Assembly: GCA_964547875.1 (NCBI GenBank)
Contig: CAZJPE010000002.1
Location: 1-64,000, forward strand
DNA: 64,000 nucleotides
Reading direction: 5' to 3'
Source: JAUSIK01 sp964547875
GTDB taxonomy: Archaea; Nanobdellota; Nanobdellia; Pacearchaeales; GW2011-AR1
Shown here piece by piece: positions 7,360 to 15,109 of this stretch. The translations under genes were made by a program, and so were the position numbers. The notes beneath the pieces are model-generated. The model was not told where the DNA came from, did no database searches, and was given only the letters and a program-made list of their open reading frames with translations. How positions within the stretch are numbered: position 1 is the stretch's first letter; the number at the start of each line of letters is the position of its first letter.

Positions 7360-7420
7360 CCTGGGGCACATTCCTCATTTAGAAAACCCCTCCTTAGCTA
7401 GACTATATCTAACTAAGAGA
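7360..7420 (+). ncRNA. GC-rich 3'-UTR element, copy 1
   Basis: Begins at the base after the msrA stop with CCTGGGG (7360-7366), continues to GAAAACCCCTCCTTA (7382-7396) and ends in a hairpin (CTTAG...CTAAG with TAGA/TCTA, about 7393-7417). The GGGG and CCCC can pair. The same two boxes in the same order follow the stop codon of the regulator gene at 30964-31040. Likely a 3' processing/termination structure or small RNA; the type is a guess. Confidence 0.4.
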
Positions 7421-7445
7421 ACTCTCCAGATAAAAACTCGGAAAT

Positions 7446-7727
7446 TTATCCGAAGAGCGCGCTTAATCCTGCAGCTGATTCAGTTGGCTTTTCTTCTTTC
7501 TTTTCTTCTTTCTTTTCTGCCGGAGCGCTGGCTGCTGAAACTGCGCCTAATGCGCTTGCATTTGCCAATTCGCTTTCTATGTCGACTCCGCTTAGACTTG
7601 CTATTAATGTCTTTATTTTAGCTTCGTCTACATGAGCGCCTGTTGAGGAGATTACTTTCTTTAGATTCTCTTCATTTACTGGCTTGCCAAGCTTGTGCAA
7701 AAGCAACACTCCATAGATGTATTCCAT
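7446..7727 (-). CDS. rpl12: 50S ribosomal protein P1/L12 (archaeal stalk)
   Basis: 93 residues. The N-terminal dimerisation helices (MEYIYGVLLLHKLGKPVNEENLK) are followed by an alanine-rich hinge, a charged segment (KKEEKKEEK) and the conserved C-terminus LSALFG that contacts translation factors. P1 dimers bind the C-terminal helices of P0 on the stalk. It is last in the leftward L1-P0-small gene-P1 run; its start overlaps the previous stop by one base (TAATG). Confidence 0.93.
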   Translation of the reverse strand: MEYIYGVLLLHKLGKPVNEENLKKVISSTGAHVDEAKIKTLIASLSGVDIESELANASALGAVSAASAPAEKKEEKKEEKPTESAAGLSALFG

Positions 7728-7966
7728 TATGCTTCCTCCCTTCTAACTTTAATATTTGGAAAATAACCTTTTATTTTATTATAATCTGATTCTGGCATTT
7801 TACAATACATAAATCTTGACTTGCCATCTAAAATTTCCCTTAGGAATAATGTATAATTATTATCTGCGGTTCTCAATACAGGGCTTTCTATTTTTATCTT
7901 GCTATCTTTAGACATTATTCTTTCAATCAAGATTCTGCAAGGCATATATCTAAATATATTAGTCAT
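7727..7966 (-). CDS. unrecognised 79-aa protein between P0 and P1
   Basis: Starting at the ATG at 7966, which overlaps the P0 stop by 8 bp, the protein has 79 residues (MTNIFRYMPCRILIERIMSK...). A start at 8008 is possible but would lie deep inside P0. It is mostly soluble, with two probable strands (SPVLRTADNNYTLFLREIL) and a basic end (NIKVRREEA). Only this gene separates P0 from P1, which are normally adjacent in archaea. Tight coupling on both sides argues that it is real and made with the stalk proteins. No homologue recognised. Confidence 0.65.
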   Translation of the reverse strand: MTNIFRYMPCRILIERIMSKDSKIKIESPVLRTADNNYTLFLREILDGKSRFMYCKMPESDYNKIKGYFPNIKVRREEA

Positions 7967-8771
7967 TTGTAATTTCCTCCGCGCCTTGATTATTATTTTT
8001 ATTTTCAATTAATTTTTCTATGATTTTTTCTTCTAAGGCTGCTTTGGTTATGAAGCGCGAGATAGTTTCTTTTGTGGTATATTTTATGTTTAATGCAAAG
8101 CCCAATGCCTTTGATATAGATAGTTTGAGCTCTTCCAGAGCCGCTGGCTTGTCTATTTTAATATTAACATAAAATTTGCCTGAAAGAGAGTCATATGCTG
8201 CTATTGGAACAAATCCAACTTTCATAGGAAGGATGTTTAATTTTCCAAGAACGTTTGCGACATTTTCTTTTATTGGCTCGCCTTTTTTTGCAACTACTGC
8301 TCCTTGCTTTATTGATATTTTCCCGCCTTCAACTGCTACTTTTAATCCAACTGAAGAAAGCTCTGATATTGCAGGGCCTGGGACTAAATCTGTTGGGCCT
8401 GCTTCTATTGTTACATCTTCCAATGCTATGTCGCCGGCTTTTGCTTTAGCTGGAGTTTGGTTGTCTGAAAGCAACGCAGACAATTCAAATGTTTCAATGT
8501 CAGAGAAGAATAACGCCGTGTCTGCTCCAATCTGCTCTTTTAAATTCTGCAGCGCTCCTTTTTCTATTGAAGAAATTGCCCTGTCAATGACTGATTTTTT
8601 CACCACTTTTATGTCTGCTTTTCCGCGCAGATTTTTCTTAATCTTATGAAATTGCGAGCTTGGGAGATTTTTTGTTGATGCTATTAGTATTGTCTTGCTA
8701 TCTTTTATTTTACTTGCCAGTAAAACGATTAATTTCTTCTTTTCGTCTAATTTAGCAAGAGTTTGATTCAT
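7959..8771 (-). CDS. rpl10: 50S ribosomal protein P0/L10
   Basis: 270 residues. The N-terminal rRNA-binding domain (about 1-100), the archaeal insertion domain (about 105-180, with AGDIALEDVTIEAGPTDLVPGP in two parts AGDIALEDV and EAGPTDLVPGPAISEL) and a helical spine (about 210-265) are visible. Typical archaeal P0 is about 60-70 residues longer and ends in an acidic hinge plus a GLxxLFG-like tail; here the protein stops at EEITND without it. The spine may carry fewer P1-binding helices. The start overlaps the L1 stop by 4 bp. Confidence 0.92.
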   Translation of the reverse strand: MNQTLAKLDEKKKLIVLLASKIKDSKTILIASTKNLPSSQFHKIKKNLRGKADIKVVKKSVIDRAISSIEKGALQNLKEQIGADTALFFSDIETFELSALLSDNQTPAKAKAGDIALEDVTIEAGPTDLVPGPAISELSSVGLKVAVEGGKISIKQGAVVAKKGEPIKENVANVLGKLNILPMKVGFVPIAAYDSLSGKFYVNIKIDKPAALEELKLSISKALGFALNIKYTTKETISRFITKAALEEKIIEKLIENKNNNQGAEEITND

Positions 8772-9385
8772 TTTATCTCCAGTTTTATTGGCTTCGACAT
8801 TGTTAATTTGAGCATTGTATTTTTTATATTATCTTTCTTTTTTGGAAGAGAATTTACAATTTCACTATATGCTGTTGTAAAATTCTCCAATAACTCTTCA
8901 TCTTTCATTGTCTCATTGCCAATGCTTATTTTTATGCTGGCTTCTTTTAATCTTATTTTTATTGATTTTGTTATTTTTTCTAGTATCTGCTTAATTAGCT
9001 CGTCGCTTTCCTTGGCCAAGATTCCTAATTGAGGAGAGGGCATTTTTCCAGCAGGGCCTAATATTCTTCCGAATGTTGTTGCGACAGCCGGCATTAAAGG
9101 GGCTGATGCGATGAAGAAATCATAGTTCTTGACTAAGTTTTTAATTTCTTTTTTGTCTTTATACTTGGGAAATTCAGGCTTTGTTATTGTTGGAATTATA
9201 GGGGATTTTTTGTCCAGGAAAGCGCATATTTTTTTGTCCTTGAACTTGTGCGGAAGAGTTATCAGAATATTGACATTTTCTCTTTTCAAGTCAATTCCTT
9301 TCAAATTGACAATTAAGTCTATGCTTTGCGCAAACTTTCTTTTCTCTTGCTTTCTCAATTCTTCTATAGCTTTCTTTAATTCCAT
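8768..9385 (-). CDS. rpl1: 50S ribosomal protein L1
   Basis: 205 residues, slightly shorter than many archaeal L1 proteins. The conserved domain-II segment FGRILGPAGKMPSPQLG (about 105-121) is present, as are the N-terminal helix (RKQEKRKFAQSIDLIVNLKG split by charged residues) and LPHKFKD. L1 binds 23S rRNA near the E site and in archaea can repress its own mRNA. It heads the L1-P0-ORF-P1 run. The leader (9386-9450) has a GGAG Shine-Dalgarno sequence 6 bp before ATG; no convincing copy of the L1-binding rRNA helix was found by eye. Confidence 0.93.
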   Translation of the reverse strand: MELKKAIEELRKQEKRKFAQSIDLIVNLKGIDLKRENVNILITLPHKFKDKKICAFLDKKSPIIPTITKPEFPKYKDKKEIKNLVKNYDFFIASAPLMPAVATTFGRILGPAGKMPSPQLGILAKESDELIKQILEKITKSIKIRLKEASIKISIGNETMKDEELLENFTTAYSEIVNSLPKKKDNIKNTMLKLTMSKPIKLEIK

Positions 9386-9540
9386 TTGTCTCCTACATTA
9401 TGACCATATCCTTAGAAAATTTAAGGCAATGATATGTAGTCCTGCGACATTTAAGTTATATGCGATGGCTTTTTAAAGTTTTTGGATTTTTGTGGGGTTT
9501 GTTAAATAAGTCCTTAAATCATTCTACTTTTAAACAGAAA

Positions 9541-10032
9541 TTACTCAAATATCTTAAAATTGTTCTTGAAAACGTTTTTATCCAAGTTATTAAAAGAAAT
9601 AAAAAAGTGCCTCATATCCCCATCTTTTACCTGTTTTTTATGCTTTGAATGTAGCCAGGTCTTATGAGCCCATCTTATACGCATACCTACATCTTGAGGT
9701 GGAAAAAAGAAAATTTTTGGTTCTTCTTTCTTATTTTTATCAATAAAGACAAAACAATAGACTAAATTCTTCTTTTCCCAATAACTCTCATGTTTTTCAC
9801 GCATCATCCATTGCATATAATGTTCCCCAAATTCTTGCCTAAATATTTTTAAGTTTCCTTTAGTAGTTGAGGTTTTAACTTCAACCTTGAATTGCTTTTC
9901 ATTTTTAGGATTATAAACCAGAATATCTATGCCTTTAGTATTTCCTAATGTAAGAGTTGCTTCACAACCCTGTAAAAAAAGCTTATGCATAGCATAAAAT
10001 TCTCCAGCTAATCCAATATTGTTACTTACCAT
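9541..10032 (-). CDS. PD-(D/E)XK nuclease-fold protein
   Basis: 163 residues from the ATG at 10032 (an ATG at 10044 is also possible). An N-terminal GLAGEFYAMHKLF is followed by KGIDILVYN and FKVEVKTST, which read as the E...D...ExK core of restriction-like nucleases (E15, D40, E55, K57 counting from 10044). The C-terminal half is rich in aromatic and basic residues. Stand-alone proteins of this type occur as mobile or repair nucleases. It overlaps the Cas4-like gene by 11 bp and precedes L1. Exact family unknown. Confidence 0.65.
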   Translation of the reverse strand: MVSNNIGLAGEFYAMHKLFLQGCEATLTLGNTKGIDILVYNPKNEKQFKVEVKTSTTKGNLKIFRQEFGEHYMQWMMREKHESYWEKKNLVYCFVFIDKNKKEEPKIFFFPPQDVGMRIRWAHKTWLHSKHKKQVKDGDMRHFFISFNNLDKNVFKNNFKIFE

Positions 10033-10669
10033 CGCACCATTCACAACATTTAGAAGGGCACTCTCTATTTAGCAGTTTAATTGCATTCTTGAATATCTTC
10101 TCAGCGTTCTGTATATTGATATTTCTTCTTGTCAAAATAGCATCAAAAATAACTTCGCCTGTTTCAGCAACTTCTTTTGGAACATAAAAAAGCAAGAAAG
10201 CAAAATCTTCGGTTTCATATCTATTCTTTCTTAATAAAAAATTATACAGATCTAGCTGATTCTGATAATAGTCTGCTGTGTCTTCTTTCAGAGCGAAGCC
10301 ACGAGTTTTATAATCAAGAACGATTAACTTCTTCCCCTTCATTAAAATATTATCAACTGCTCCGAATAAGATATTCCCGTCTTCATCTTCCCATCGTATG
10401 CCTTTCAAATTATTTCTCCAAGCTTTCAATAACTCCATATTATCAAATAACTTCAATCCTTTTGTGTGATGATGGTCTTTTATTTCTGGGGGAAGTTCTC
10501 CTTTGTTTCTAAATTTATCAAAATGCGTTTTCAAAATTCCATCCATTCCAGAAGGAAGAGAGGGAAAAATTCCTTTTGGCCTTTTCCACTTCTTATGCTT
10601 ATCAAGCCAGAAACAACGAGGGCATTCCGCCATAAGATTTAGCGATGAAGGTGAAAGTTTAAAAGTCAT
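10022..10669 (-). CDS. Cas4/RecB-like PD-(D/E)XK nuclease with Fe-S cysteines
   Basis: 215 residues. SPSSLNLMAECPRCFWL opens the protein, as in Cas4/AddB-type nucleases. FGAVDN (D106) and LIVLDYKTRG (D119, K121) form the catalytic core, followed by a QLDLYNFLL helix. Cysteines at 16, 19, 204, 208, 209 and 212 (CPSKCCEWC) could ligate a 4Fe-4S cluster, though the first pair is at the N-terminus instead of a single Cys. No cas1 or cas2 or CRISPR array is in the window, so a repair role is as likely as a CRISPR one. Confidence 0.75.
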   Translation of the reverse strand: MTFKLSPSSLNLMAECPRCFWLDKHKKWKRPKGIFPSLPSGMDGILKTHFDKFRNKGELPPEIKDHHHTKGLKLFDNMELLKAWRNNLKGIRWEDEDGNILFGAVDNILMKGKKLIVLDYKTRGFALKEDTADYYQNQLDLYNFLLRKNRYETEDFAFLLFYVPKEVAETGEVIFDAILTRRNINIQNAEKIFKNAIKLLNRECPSKCCEWCDGK

Positions 10670-10678
10670 TTTAAATAT

Positions 10679-10861
10679 CTAGCCAAAAAATCTTTCCAGA
10701 ATCTTCAAAAAGTCGGAGATGATAAAGCCTGCAGCCCCAAGAATAAGAACTCCTACTGCCGCTACTTTTGCTATTGACTTAAACTCATGTCCTGTTGGCT
10801 TTCTCAATACATGCCAGACGCGCTTTGACTGCAAGATGAATGATTTTAATTTTCCTAACAT
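10679..10861 (-). CDS. secE: preprotein translocase subunit SecE/Sec61-gamma
   Basis: 60 residues, the normal size. The N-terminal amphipathic helix includes QSKRVWHVLRKPTGHEF, the most conserved part of archaeal SecE, followed by one transmembrane helix (about 33-52, AAVGVLILGAAGFIISDFL). SecE clamps the two halves of SecY. In many archaea it is next to spt5; here spt5-L11 is 8 kb away on the other strand and secE leads into the nuclease and L1 genes. It overlaps the upstream gene by 7 bp. Confidence 0.93.
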   Translation of the reverse strand: MLGKLKSFILQSKRVWHVLRKPTGHEFKSIAKVAAVGVLILGAAGFIISDFLKILERFFG

Positions 10862-11118
10862 GTTTGTCCTATTAGATGTTTTTGAATTTTAGCGTATAAA
10901 TCGTCATATTTTCCTTCCAGATAATTAAACACTGCCTTGCTTCCCTCAAGTATTGCGTCAAAACTTAATTGAGCTCCTTGTTTTTCATGTCTTTCCTGAA
11001 TGTTTGCCATTATTCTTGATATTTCTTCGTATCTTAAGTCTGAAGAGCTTTTCAGATTTCTTATTAAGGAGACTACTTTAAATGCTAAGTTATAATCGTC
11101 AAGTCTTTCTTCAAGCAT
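10855..11118 (-). CDS. helical protein upstream of secE, unknown
   Basis: 87 residues, almost entirely alpha-helical by composition (LDDYNLAFKVVSLIRNL, YEEISRIMANIQERHEKQG, LEGSKAVFNYLEGKY). No transmembrane segment and no recognised domain. It overlaps secE by 7 bp and so is probably co-translated with it. The gene pair suggests a function in protein export or its assembly, but this is only context. Confidence 0.55.
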   Translation of the reverse strand: MLEERLDDYNLAFKVVSLIRNLKSSSDLRYEEISRIMANIQERHEKQGAQLSFDAILEGSKAVFNYLEGKYDDLYAKIQKHLIGQTC

Positions 11119-11223
11119 GTTTATTATATCAAGAATTAGTTTAAAAAACTATTTATTATCTGCATTGTTGTATCTATGGATATTCTCAGTAGTTTTATAA
11201 ATATGTTAAATTTATAGTTTCGT

Positions 11224-11700
11224 ATGGGGATTAAAAAAGGGCTATTTAAATGGGATATAAAAGAGATTGCAAAAGCACTGAAAATTAAAGAAACTGATGT
11301 TCGTTTGTATTTTACTGATGGTCGTCGTATCTCTTTTATGTTAGAAAGAAGATTAGCTTATGAAATCCTAAAAGGGCAACTTGCTCCAAGTGAGGGGGCA
11401 GGTTATGATTTAATAGATGCTAAAAGTGGTAAATGGGAAGTTAGGAGTATAAGCAAGGGAGGGATATATTTTTGTCCAAGTTACATGGTTGGCTCTGGAC
11501 GCTCCTTTAATGAAGAAGGCTTTCTTAAAAAACTCAAAGAAATAAAAGGATACATAATTTCAGATATAAAATCATTTCCAGAAATTCCATTTTGGATAAT
11601 TCCCGTAGAACAAGTTATTAAGTGGTGGAAAGAGGGCAAATTAGGAACAACAACAAAAATATCACGCCAAGCTGCTTTAAATCTAATAAGTGCTATCTAA
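11224..11700 (+). CDS. candidate type II restriction endonuclease
   Basis: 158 residues. The central part GAGYDLIDAKSGKWEVRSIS has the layout of a restriction nuclease core, with D62 and the triplet E72-V-R74 where ExK is usual; it is followed by GGIYFCPSYMVGSGRSFNE (about 79-97). The N-terminal 45 residues look like a small helix-turn-helix. It is convergent with, and overlaps by 18 bp, a DNA methyltransferase, the standard arrangement of a restriction-modification pair. The call rests mainly on this context and the weak motif. TATA-like TTTATAAATATG lies about 25 bp upstream. Confidence 0.5.
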   Translation: MGIKKGLFKWDIKEIAKALKIKETDVRLYFTDGRRISFMLERRLAYEILKGQLAPSEGAGYDLIDAKSGKWEVRSISKGGIYFCPSYMVGSGRSFNEEGFLKKLKEIKGYIISDIKSFPEIPFWIIPVEQVIKWWKEGKLGTTTKISRQAALNLISAI

Positions 11701-12495
11701 AATAATAGCCAATTTATCTTGAGATAATTTCTCTTTTGATATTTCTGCATATTTAGAATCTGTTTCAAATCCTATCCATTTACAACCTAATTCTTTCGCA
11801 ACTAAACAAGTTGTTCCAGAACCAAGAAAAGGGTCTAAAACAATTGTGCTCTTATCAAAACCATGTAACTTAATACACATTTCAGGAAGTTTTTTAGGGA
11901 AAGAAGCAGGATGGTCTTTTTCTGATTGAATCGTGTCATATGGAATGTACCATACATTTCCCCTATCTCTTTTATCACCATTACTTTTACCATGTTTCCA
12001 TCTATTGATATTTGATTTATCAGCATAAGGAACGCCTATCGCCAATCTATCAATTTCAACATCTTTTGTTTTGGTAAAATGAAATATAAATTCATGTAAA
12101 TTATTCAAAAATCTTGTGCTATTAATTGGTTTATAATGCCCCATATTTATGTCATGTTCTGGAACAGCAATTGATTTAATCCAATGGATAGTATTTTGTA
12201 ACTTAAGTGATTTTGCTATTTTTTGTGCTACTTCAAAAGACCTAAACTCATCACTTGCTTTGTCTCCTATATTAAAAAATAAAGAGCCATTATCTTTTAG
12301 AACTCTTGCACATATTTTACCAAATTCTTCCATCCAATTAATATATTCATCAAAAGGCATGTTATCTTTGTGAGAATTATATTTAATGCCTATATTGTAA
12401 GGTGGTGAAGTTATTATTATATCAACACTATTTGGCTCAAGCTGTGTTTTCATGCCTTCTATACAATCCATCAAATAAATCTTGTTCATTTCCAT
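11683..12495 (-). CDS. DNA methyltransferase, beta class (N4-C or N6-A)
   Basis: 270 residues. Motif IV TSPPYNIG (about 30-37) comes before motif I DPFLGSGTT (about 221-229), the permuted order of beta-class enzymes. Between them lie EYINWMEEF and the target-recognition region (about 120-200). An SPPY motif is commonest in N4-cytosine enzymes but also occurs in N6-adenine ones. It would protect host DNA from the neighbouring candidate endonuclease. The true start could be the second codon Met (MNKIYLMDCIEGM). Confidence 0.88.
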   Translation of the reverse strand: MEMNKIYLMDCIEGMKTQLEPNSVDIIITSPPYNIGIKYNSHKDNMPFDEYINWMEEFGKICARVLKDNGSLFFNIGDKASDEFRSFEVAQKIAKSLKLQNTIHWIKSIAVPEHDINMGHYKPINSTRFLNNLHEFIFHFTKTKDVEIDRLAIGVPYADKSNINRWKHGKSNGDKRDRGNVWYIPYDTIQSEKDHPASFPKKLPEMCIKLHGFDKSTIVLDPFLGSGTTCLVAKELGCKWIGFETDSKYAEISKEKLSQDKLAIILDSTY

Positions 12496-12572
12496 TTTAT
12501 CACTTTCTCATTTTTTCTTCAATTCAGCACACGACAATGCAATAATCCATTATCACTCGCCATCTCTCTGCT

Positions 12573-13661
12573 CTACTTTTTCAAAAAAGCTATGCCAAGC
12601 TCTTCTTCTAAATCGTCGCCATATCTATTTGACAGCTCTGTTGAAGAGCCCAATATTTGAGAGCTTTTGACGCCTGTGATTATCAATAATACTTTAAGGG
12701 ATTTTTCCATATCAGAAGATATTTGTGCACCTGAAATAATCTTTGCGTCGGGCGAGATTTTATTGCCTATTATTTCCATGACTTGCTTGTATTCGTCAAG
12801 AGAAAAGTCGTTTCCGCCTATTATGTTGACTAAAGCGCCTTTTGCATTGCTTATATTTACATCTAATAATGGATTGTTTATTGCTTTTTCTATGGCGTCC
12901 TTTGCCCTGTTTCCCGCGTTGGACTCGCCTATTCCAATTAATGACACGCCTCCATTTGACATAACGGTTTTCACGTCTGCAAAATCTAGATTTACTAGGC
13001 CTGCTTTTGTTATTAATTCTGTAATGCCTTTTACAGAATTAGTGAGTATTTCGTCTGCTACCTTGAATGCTGTATGTATTGGCAAGTCAGGGGCGATTTC
13101 TAATAACTTGTCATTAGGGATAACAATTAATGTGTCTGCAATTGCCGCAAGCTTTTCCAAGCCGTATTGCGCGTTTTCTATTCTTTTCTGGCCTTCAACA
13201 GTAAAGGGAAGAGTGACAACGCCTATTGTCAATGCTCCTGCTTTTTTTGCTATTTCTGCAATTATTGGGGACGCACCTGTTCCTGTGCCGCCTCCCAGGC
13301 CGCACGTAATAAAAACCATGTCACTATCGCTAAGCTTTTTTTTAATCTCCTGCTCAGATTCCTTTGCTGCCTGTTCGCCAATTTTTGGATTTGAGCCTGC
13401 GCCCAAGCCATGCGTTAATTCACGCCCTATTAGTATTTTAGTATCAACATCGCAATAAAGCAAGTCCTGGGCGTCTGTGTTTACTGCTATAACTTCACAG
13501 CCTTTAATGCCTATTTCCTTCATTCTTGAAACAGAATTGCCTCCTCCTCCACCGCATCCTATTACTTTTATTCTTGCTGTATTTTTTTGCAATAGCGATT
13601 CTAGTTCTTTGTCCACTACATTAGCGCCAAGATTATCATTCTCGATAAATATCTCTGCCAT
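12573..13661 (-). CDS. ftsZ: cell division GTPase FtsZ
   Basis: 362 residues. The tubulin signature GLGGGTGTGASP (about 121-132), the N-terminal GCGGGGGNSV (about 36-45), and the T7 loop NLDFADVKTVM (about 223-233) are all present, so GTP binding and polymerisation-coupled hydrolysis should work. The protein resembles archaeal FtsZ1. A short linker and a C-terminal LGIAFLKK follow the core. Its likely membrane anchor SepF is encoded at 21.3 kb. FKBP isomerase lies upstream on the same strand with 34 bp between. Confidence 0.95.
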   Translation of the reverse strand: MAEIFIENDNLGANVVDKELESLLQKNTARIKVIGCGGGGGNSVSRMKEIGIKGCEVIAVNTDAQDLLYCDVDTKILIGRELTHGLGAGSNPKIGEQAAKESEQEIKKKLSDSDMVFITCGLGGGTGTGASPIIAEIAKKAGALTIGVVTLPFTVEGQKRIENAQYGLEKLAAIADTLIVIPNDKLLEIAPDLPIHTAFKVADEILTNSVKGITELITKAGLVNLDFADVKTVMSNGGVSLIGIGESNAGNRAKDAIEKAINNPLLDVNISNAKGALVNIIGGNDFSLDEYKQVMEIIGNKISPDAKIISGAQISSDMEKSLKVLLIITGVKSSQILGSSTELSNRYGDDLEEELGIAFLKK

Positions 13662-13695
13662 GTTTAAATGAAGAGAATGTCATTTATAAGGATTT

Positions 13696-14364
13696 TCATA
13701 TTAGAGGCGCGGGTTCTTTGTTTGGCTTTTTATCCCCTGTTTTTTCCTCTAATGCCAGCTCTTTCCCCAGAAGCTCTTTGAATTTATTATTAAATACATT
13801 TATGAATATTTCCAACTCTTTTTTGCCTTTTATTTTAATCTTTTTGCTTATTTCAAATTCTGGAATAAACTTGAAAAAGAATTCAAAAAGAGCTTCTGCT
13901 TTTTCTTTTTCTTCATTGACTTTTCTTATTATTGTGAATTTATAGCTTATTTCTTTTCCTGATAGAGGATTATTAAAGTCTGCAATAACTCTTGCTCCTG
14001 AAACTGCGATTATTTTTGTCATTATGTTGTCTAGGGTAATAATCATTCCTGGCTTGGGAGAGAAATCTTTTTCTGTAAAGGCCTTTAACGGAATTGTTTT
14101 TATTAATTCCCTATTTCTTTCTCCAAACGCTTCTTTGGGAGCTAATTTTATTTCGTATGTTTTTCCTATTTCTTTGCCTAAAAGAGCATTGTCAAACCCT
14201 TTTATTACCATTTCCTGCCCTACGACTATTATTGTTTTATGAGGCTTTGCATTTGGATTTAATTTTTTTATGTCTTCTTCTATGTTTGAGTCAAATATCT
14301 CATTATTTGCATAGCCAGTGTATTTTATTTCTATGAAATCTTTATTTTGGACTATATTTTCCAT
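13696..14364 (-). CDS. FKBP-type peptidyl-prolyl isomerase (SlyD-like)
   Basis: 222 residues from the ATG at 14364 (MENIVQNKDFIEIKYTG); a frame start at 14406 would run through the promoter. An FKBP domain with an insert-in-flap arrangement is seen: FIEIKYTGYANNEIFDS, MVIKGFDNALLGKEIGK (about 70-86) and FNNPLSGKEISYKF. A C-terminal extension (about 150-222) is helical and charged. Archaeal long FKBPs act as cytoplasmic folding helpers. It may be co-transcribed with ftsZ. Divergent from the small membrane protein at 14436. Confidence 0.9.
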   Translation of the reverse strand: MENIVQNKDFIEIKYTGYANNEIFDSNIEEDIKKLNPNAKPHKTIIVVGQEMVIKGFDNALLGKEIGKTYEIKLAPKEAFGERNRELIKTIPLKAFTEKDFSPKPGMIITLDNIMTKIIAVSGARVIADFNNPLSGKEISYKFTIIRKVNEEKEKAEALFEFFFKFIPEFEISKKIKIKGKKELEIFINVFNNKFKELLGKELALEEKTGDKKPNKEPAPLI

Positions 14365-14389
14365 TGATGAAGAATAAAAAGATAGTATA

Positions 14390-14409
14390 AAAATGCTTCT
14401 AAGCATTTT
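14390..14409. promoter_or_regulatory. palindrome in divergent promoter
   Basis: AAAATGCTT-CT-AAGCATTTT is a perfect 9-bp inverted repeat between two divergent genes. It directly abuts the TATA-like TTTTTATATA of the rightward gene (14405-14414), so a protein bound here could affect both promoters. Confidence 0.4.
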
Positions 14410-14435
14410 TATATATTGGATTACCAGGAGTTAAT

Positions 14436-14654
14436 ATGGGTTGGAAGAATTATACAAAGTCTCAAAAAATAGGTTTGATATTAATAATAGGCATTTTACT
14501 GACCATTATAATGGCATTAAACACTGCAAGCTGTTGGACTAAAAGCAATCCAACTTGTAGATATCCTATAATATATTTGTTTAACCCAATAACTTTTTTG
14601 GTATTAACTTTCTTGATGATTATTTATATAAAATTAAAAGCAAATAATTATTAA
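14436..14654 (+). CDS. small two-TM membrane protein, unknown
   Basis: 72 residues with two hydrophobic helices (about 13-31 and 48-66) separated by a loop with two cysteines (SCWTKSNPTCRYP) that could form a disulfide outside. N-terminus basic (GWKNYTKSQKIG). The pattern resembles many small DPANN membrane proteins; no family recognised. TATA box and near-leaderless start support expression. Confidence 0.6.
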   Translation: MGWKNYTKSQKIGLILIIGILLTIIMALNTASCWTKSNPTCRYPIIYLFNPITFLVLTFLMIIYIKLKANNY

Positions 14655-14701
14655 ATAAATCCATTAGCAAGTTTTATAAACGTTTCTTGCAATAAGCATT
14701 T

Positions 14702-15109
14702 ATGGTTTTAAAATTGATTGATGCAACGCAGGCTAAGCCTGGGACTACTATTCTTATTGATGGAGAGCCTTATTCTGTAAAATCCAATGATATTAGCAAG
14801 TCAGGCAAGCATGGGGCAAGCAAGTGCAGGATTGAGGCGATTGGGATTTTTAGCGGGAAGAAAAAGGTTATTGCTGTCTCAGGAGGAGAGAGATTTGAAG
14901 TGCCTCTTGTTGAAAAGCACAGAGCACAGGTATTAAGTGTTTCTGAAAATAAAGCGTCTGTCATGGATTTGGAGAGCTATGAAACTTTAGAGCTTCCTGT
15001 CATAGATGACATAAAGGGCGAAATTGCTCCAGAGAAGCAAGTTGAGTATTGGGACATTGAAGGAAAGAAAGTTATAATGAGGGTATTGCAAGATGGAAAA
15101 AATATATAG
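14702..15109 (+). CDS. eif5A: translation factor aIF5A
   Basis: 135 residues. The SH3-like N-terminal domain carries the hypusination loop SKSGKHGASKCRIEA with Lys36 as the modified residue, and the OB-fold C-terminal domain ends in WDIEGKKVIMRVLQ. It helps the ribosome with difficult peptide bonds and termination after modification by deoxyhypusine synthase, which is not in the window. The next small frame overlaps its 3' end by 17 bp and L40e follows, suggesting one translation operon. A related shorter protein is encoded at 63.7 kb. Confidence 0.95.
   Translation: MVLKLIDATQAKPGTTILIDGEPYSVKSNDISKSGKHGASKCRIEAIGIFSGKKKVIAVSGGERFEVPLVEKHRAQVLSVSENKASVMDLESYETLELPVIDDIKGEIAPEKQVEYWDIEGKKVIMRVLQDGKNI

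Noticed and set aside
7420..7621. Rightward open frame across the msrA-rpl12 junction
   Set aside because: Mostly antisense to rpl12, with low-complexity leucine-rich translation produced by the complementary strand.
10022..10669. CRISPR adaptation locus (Cas4-like gene)
   Set aside because: No cas1, cas2, leader or repeats within the window; the Cas4-like nuclease is better treated as stand-alone.
12667..13458. Long open frame opposite ftsZ
   Set aside because: It mirrors the codon pattern of ftsZ, has no recognisable domain and no start signals; a shadow of a conserved gene.
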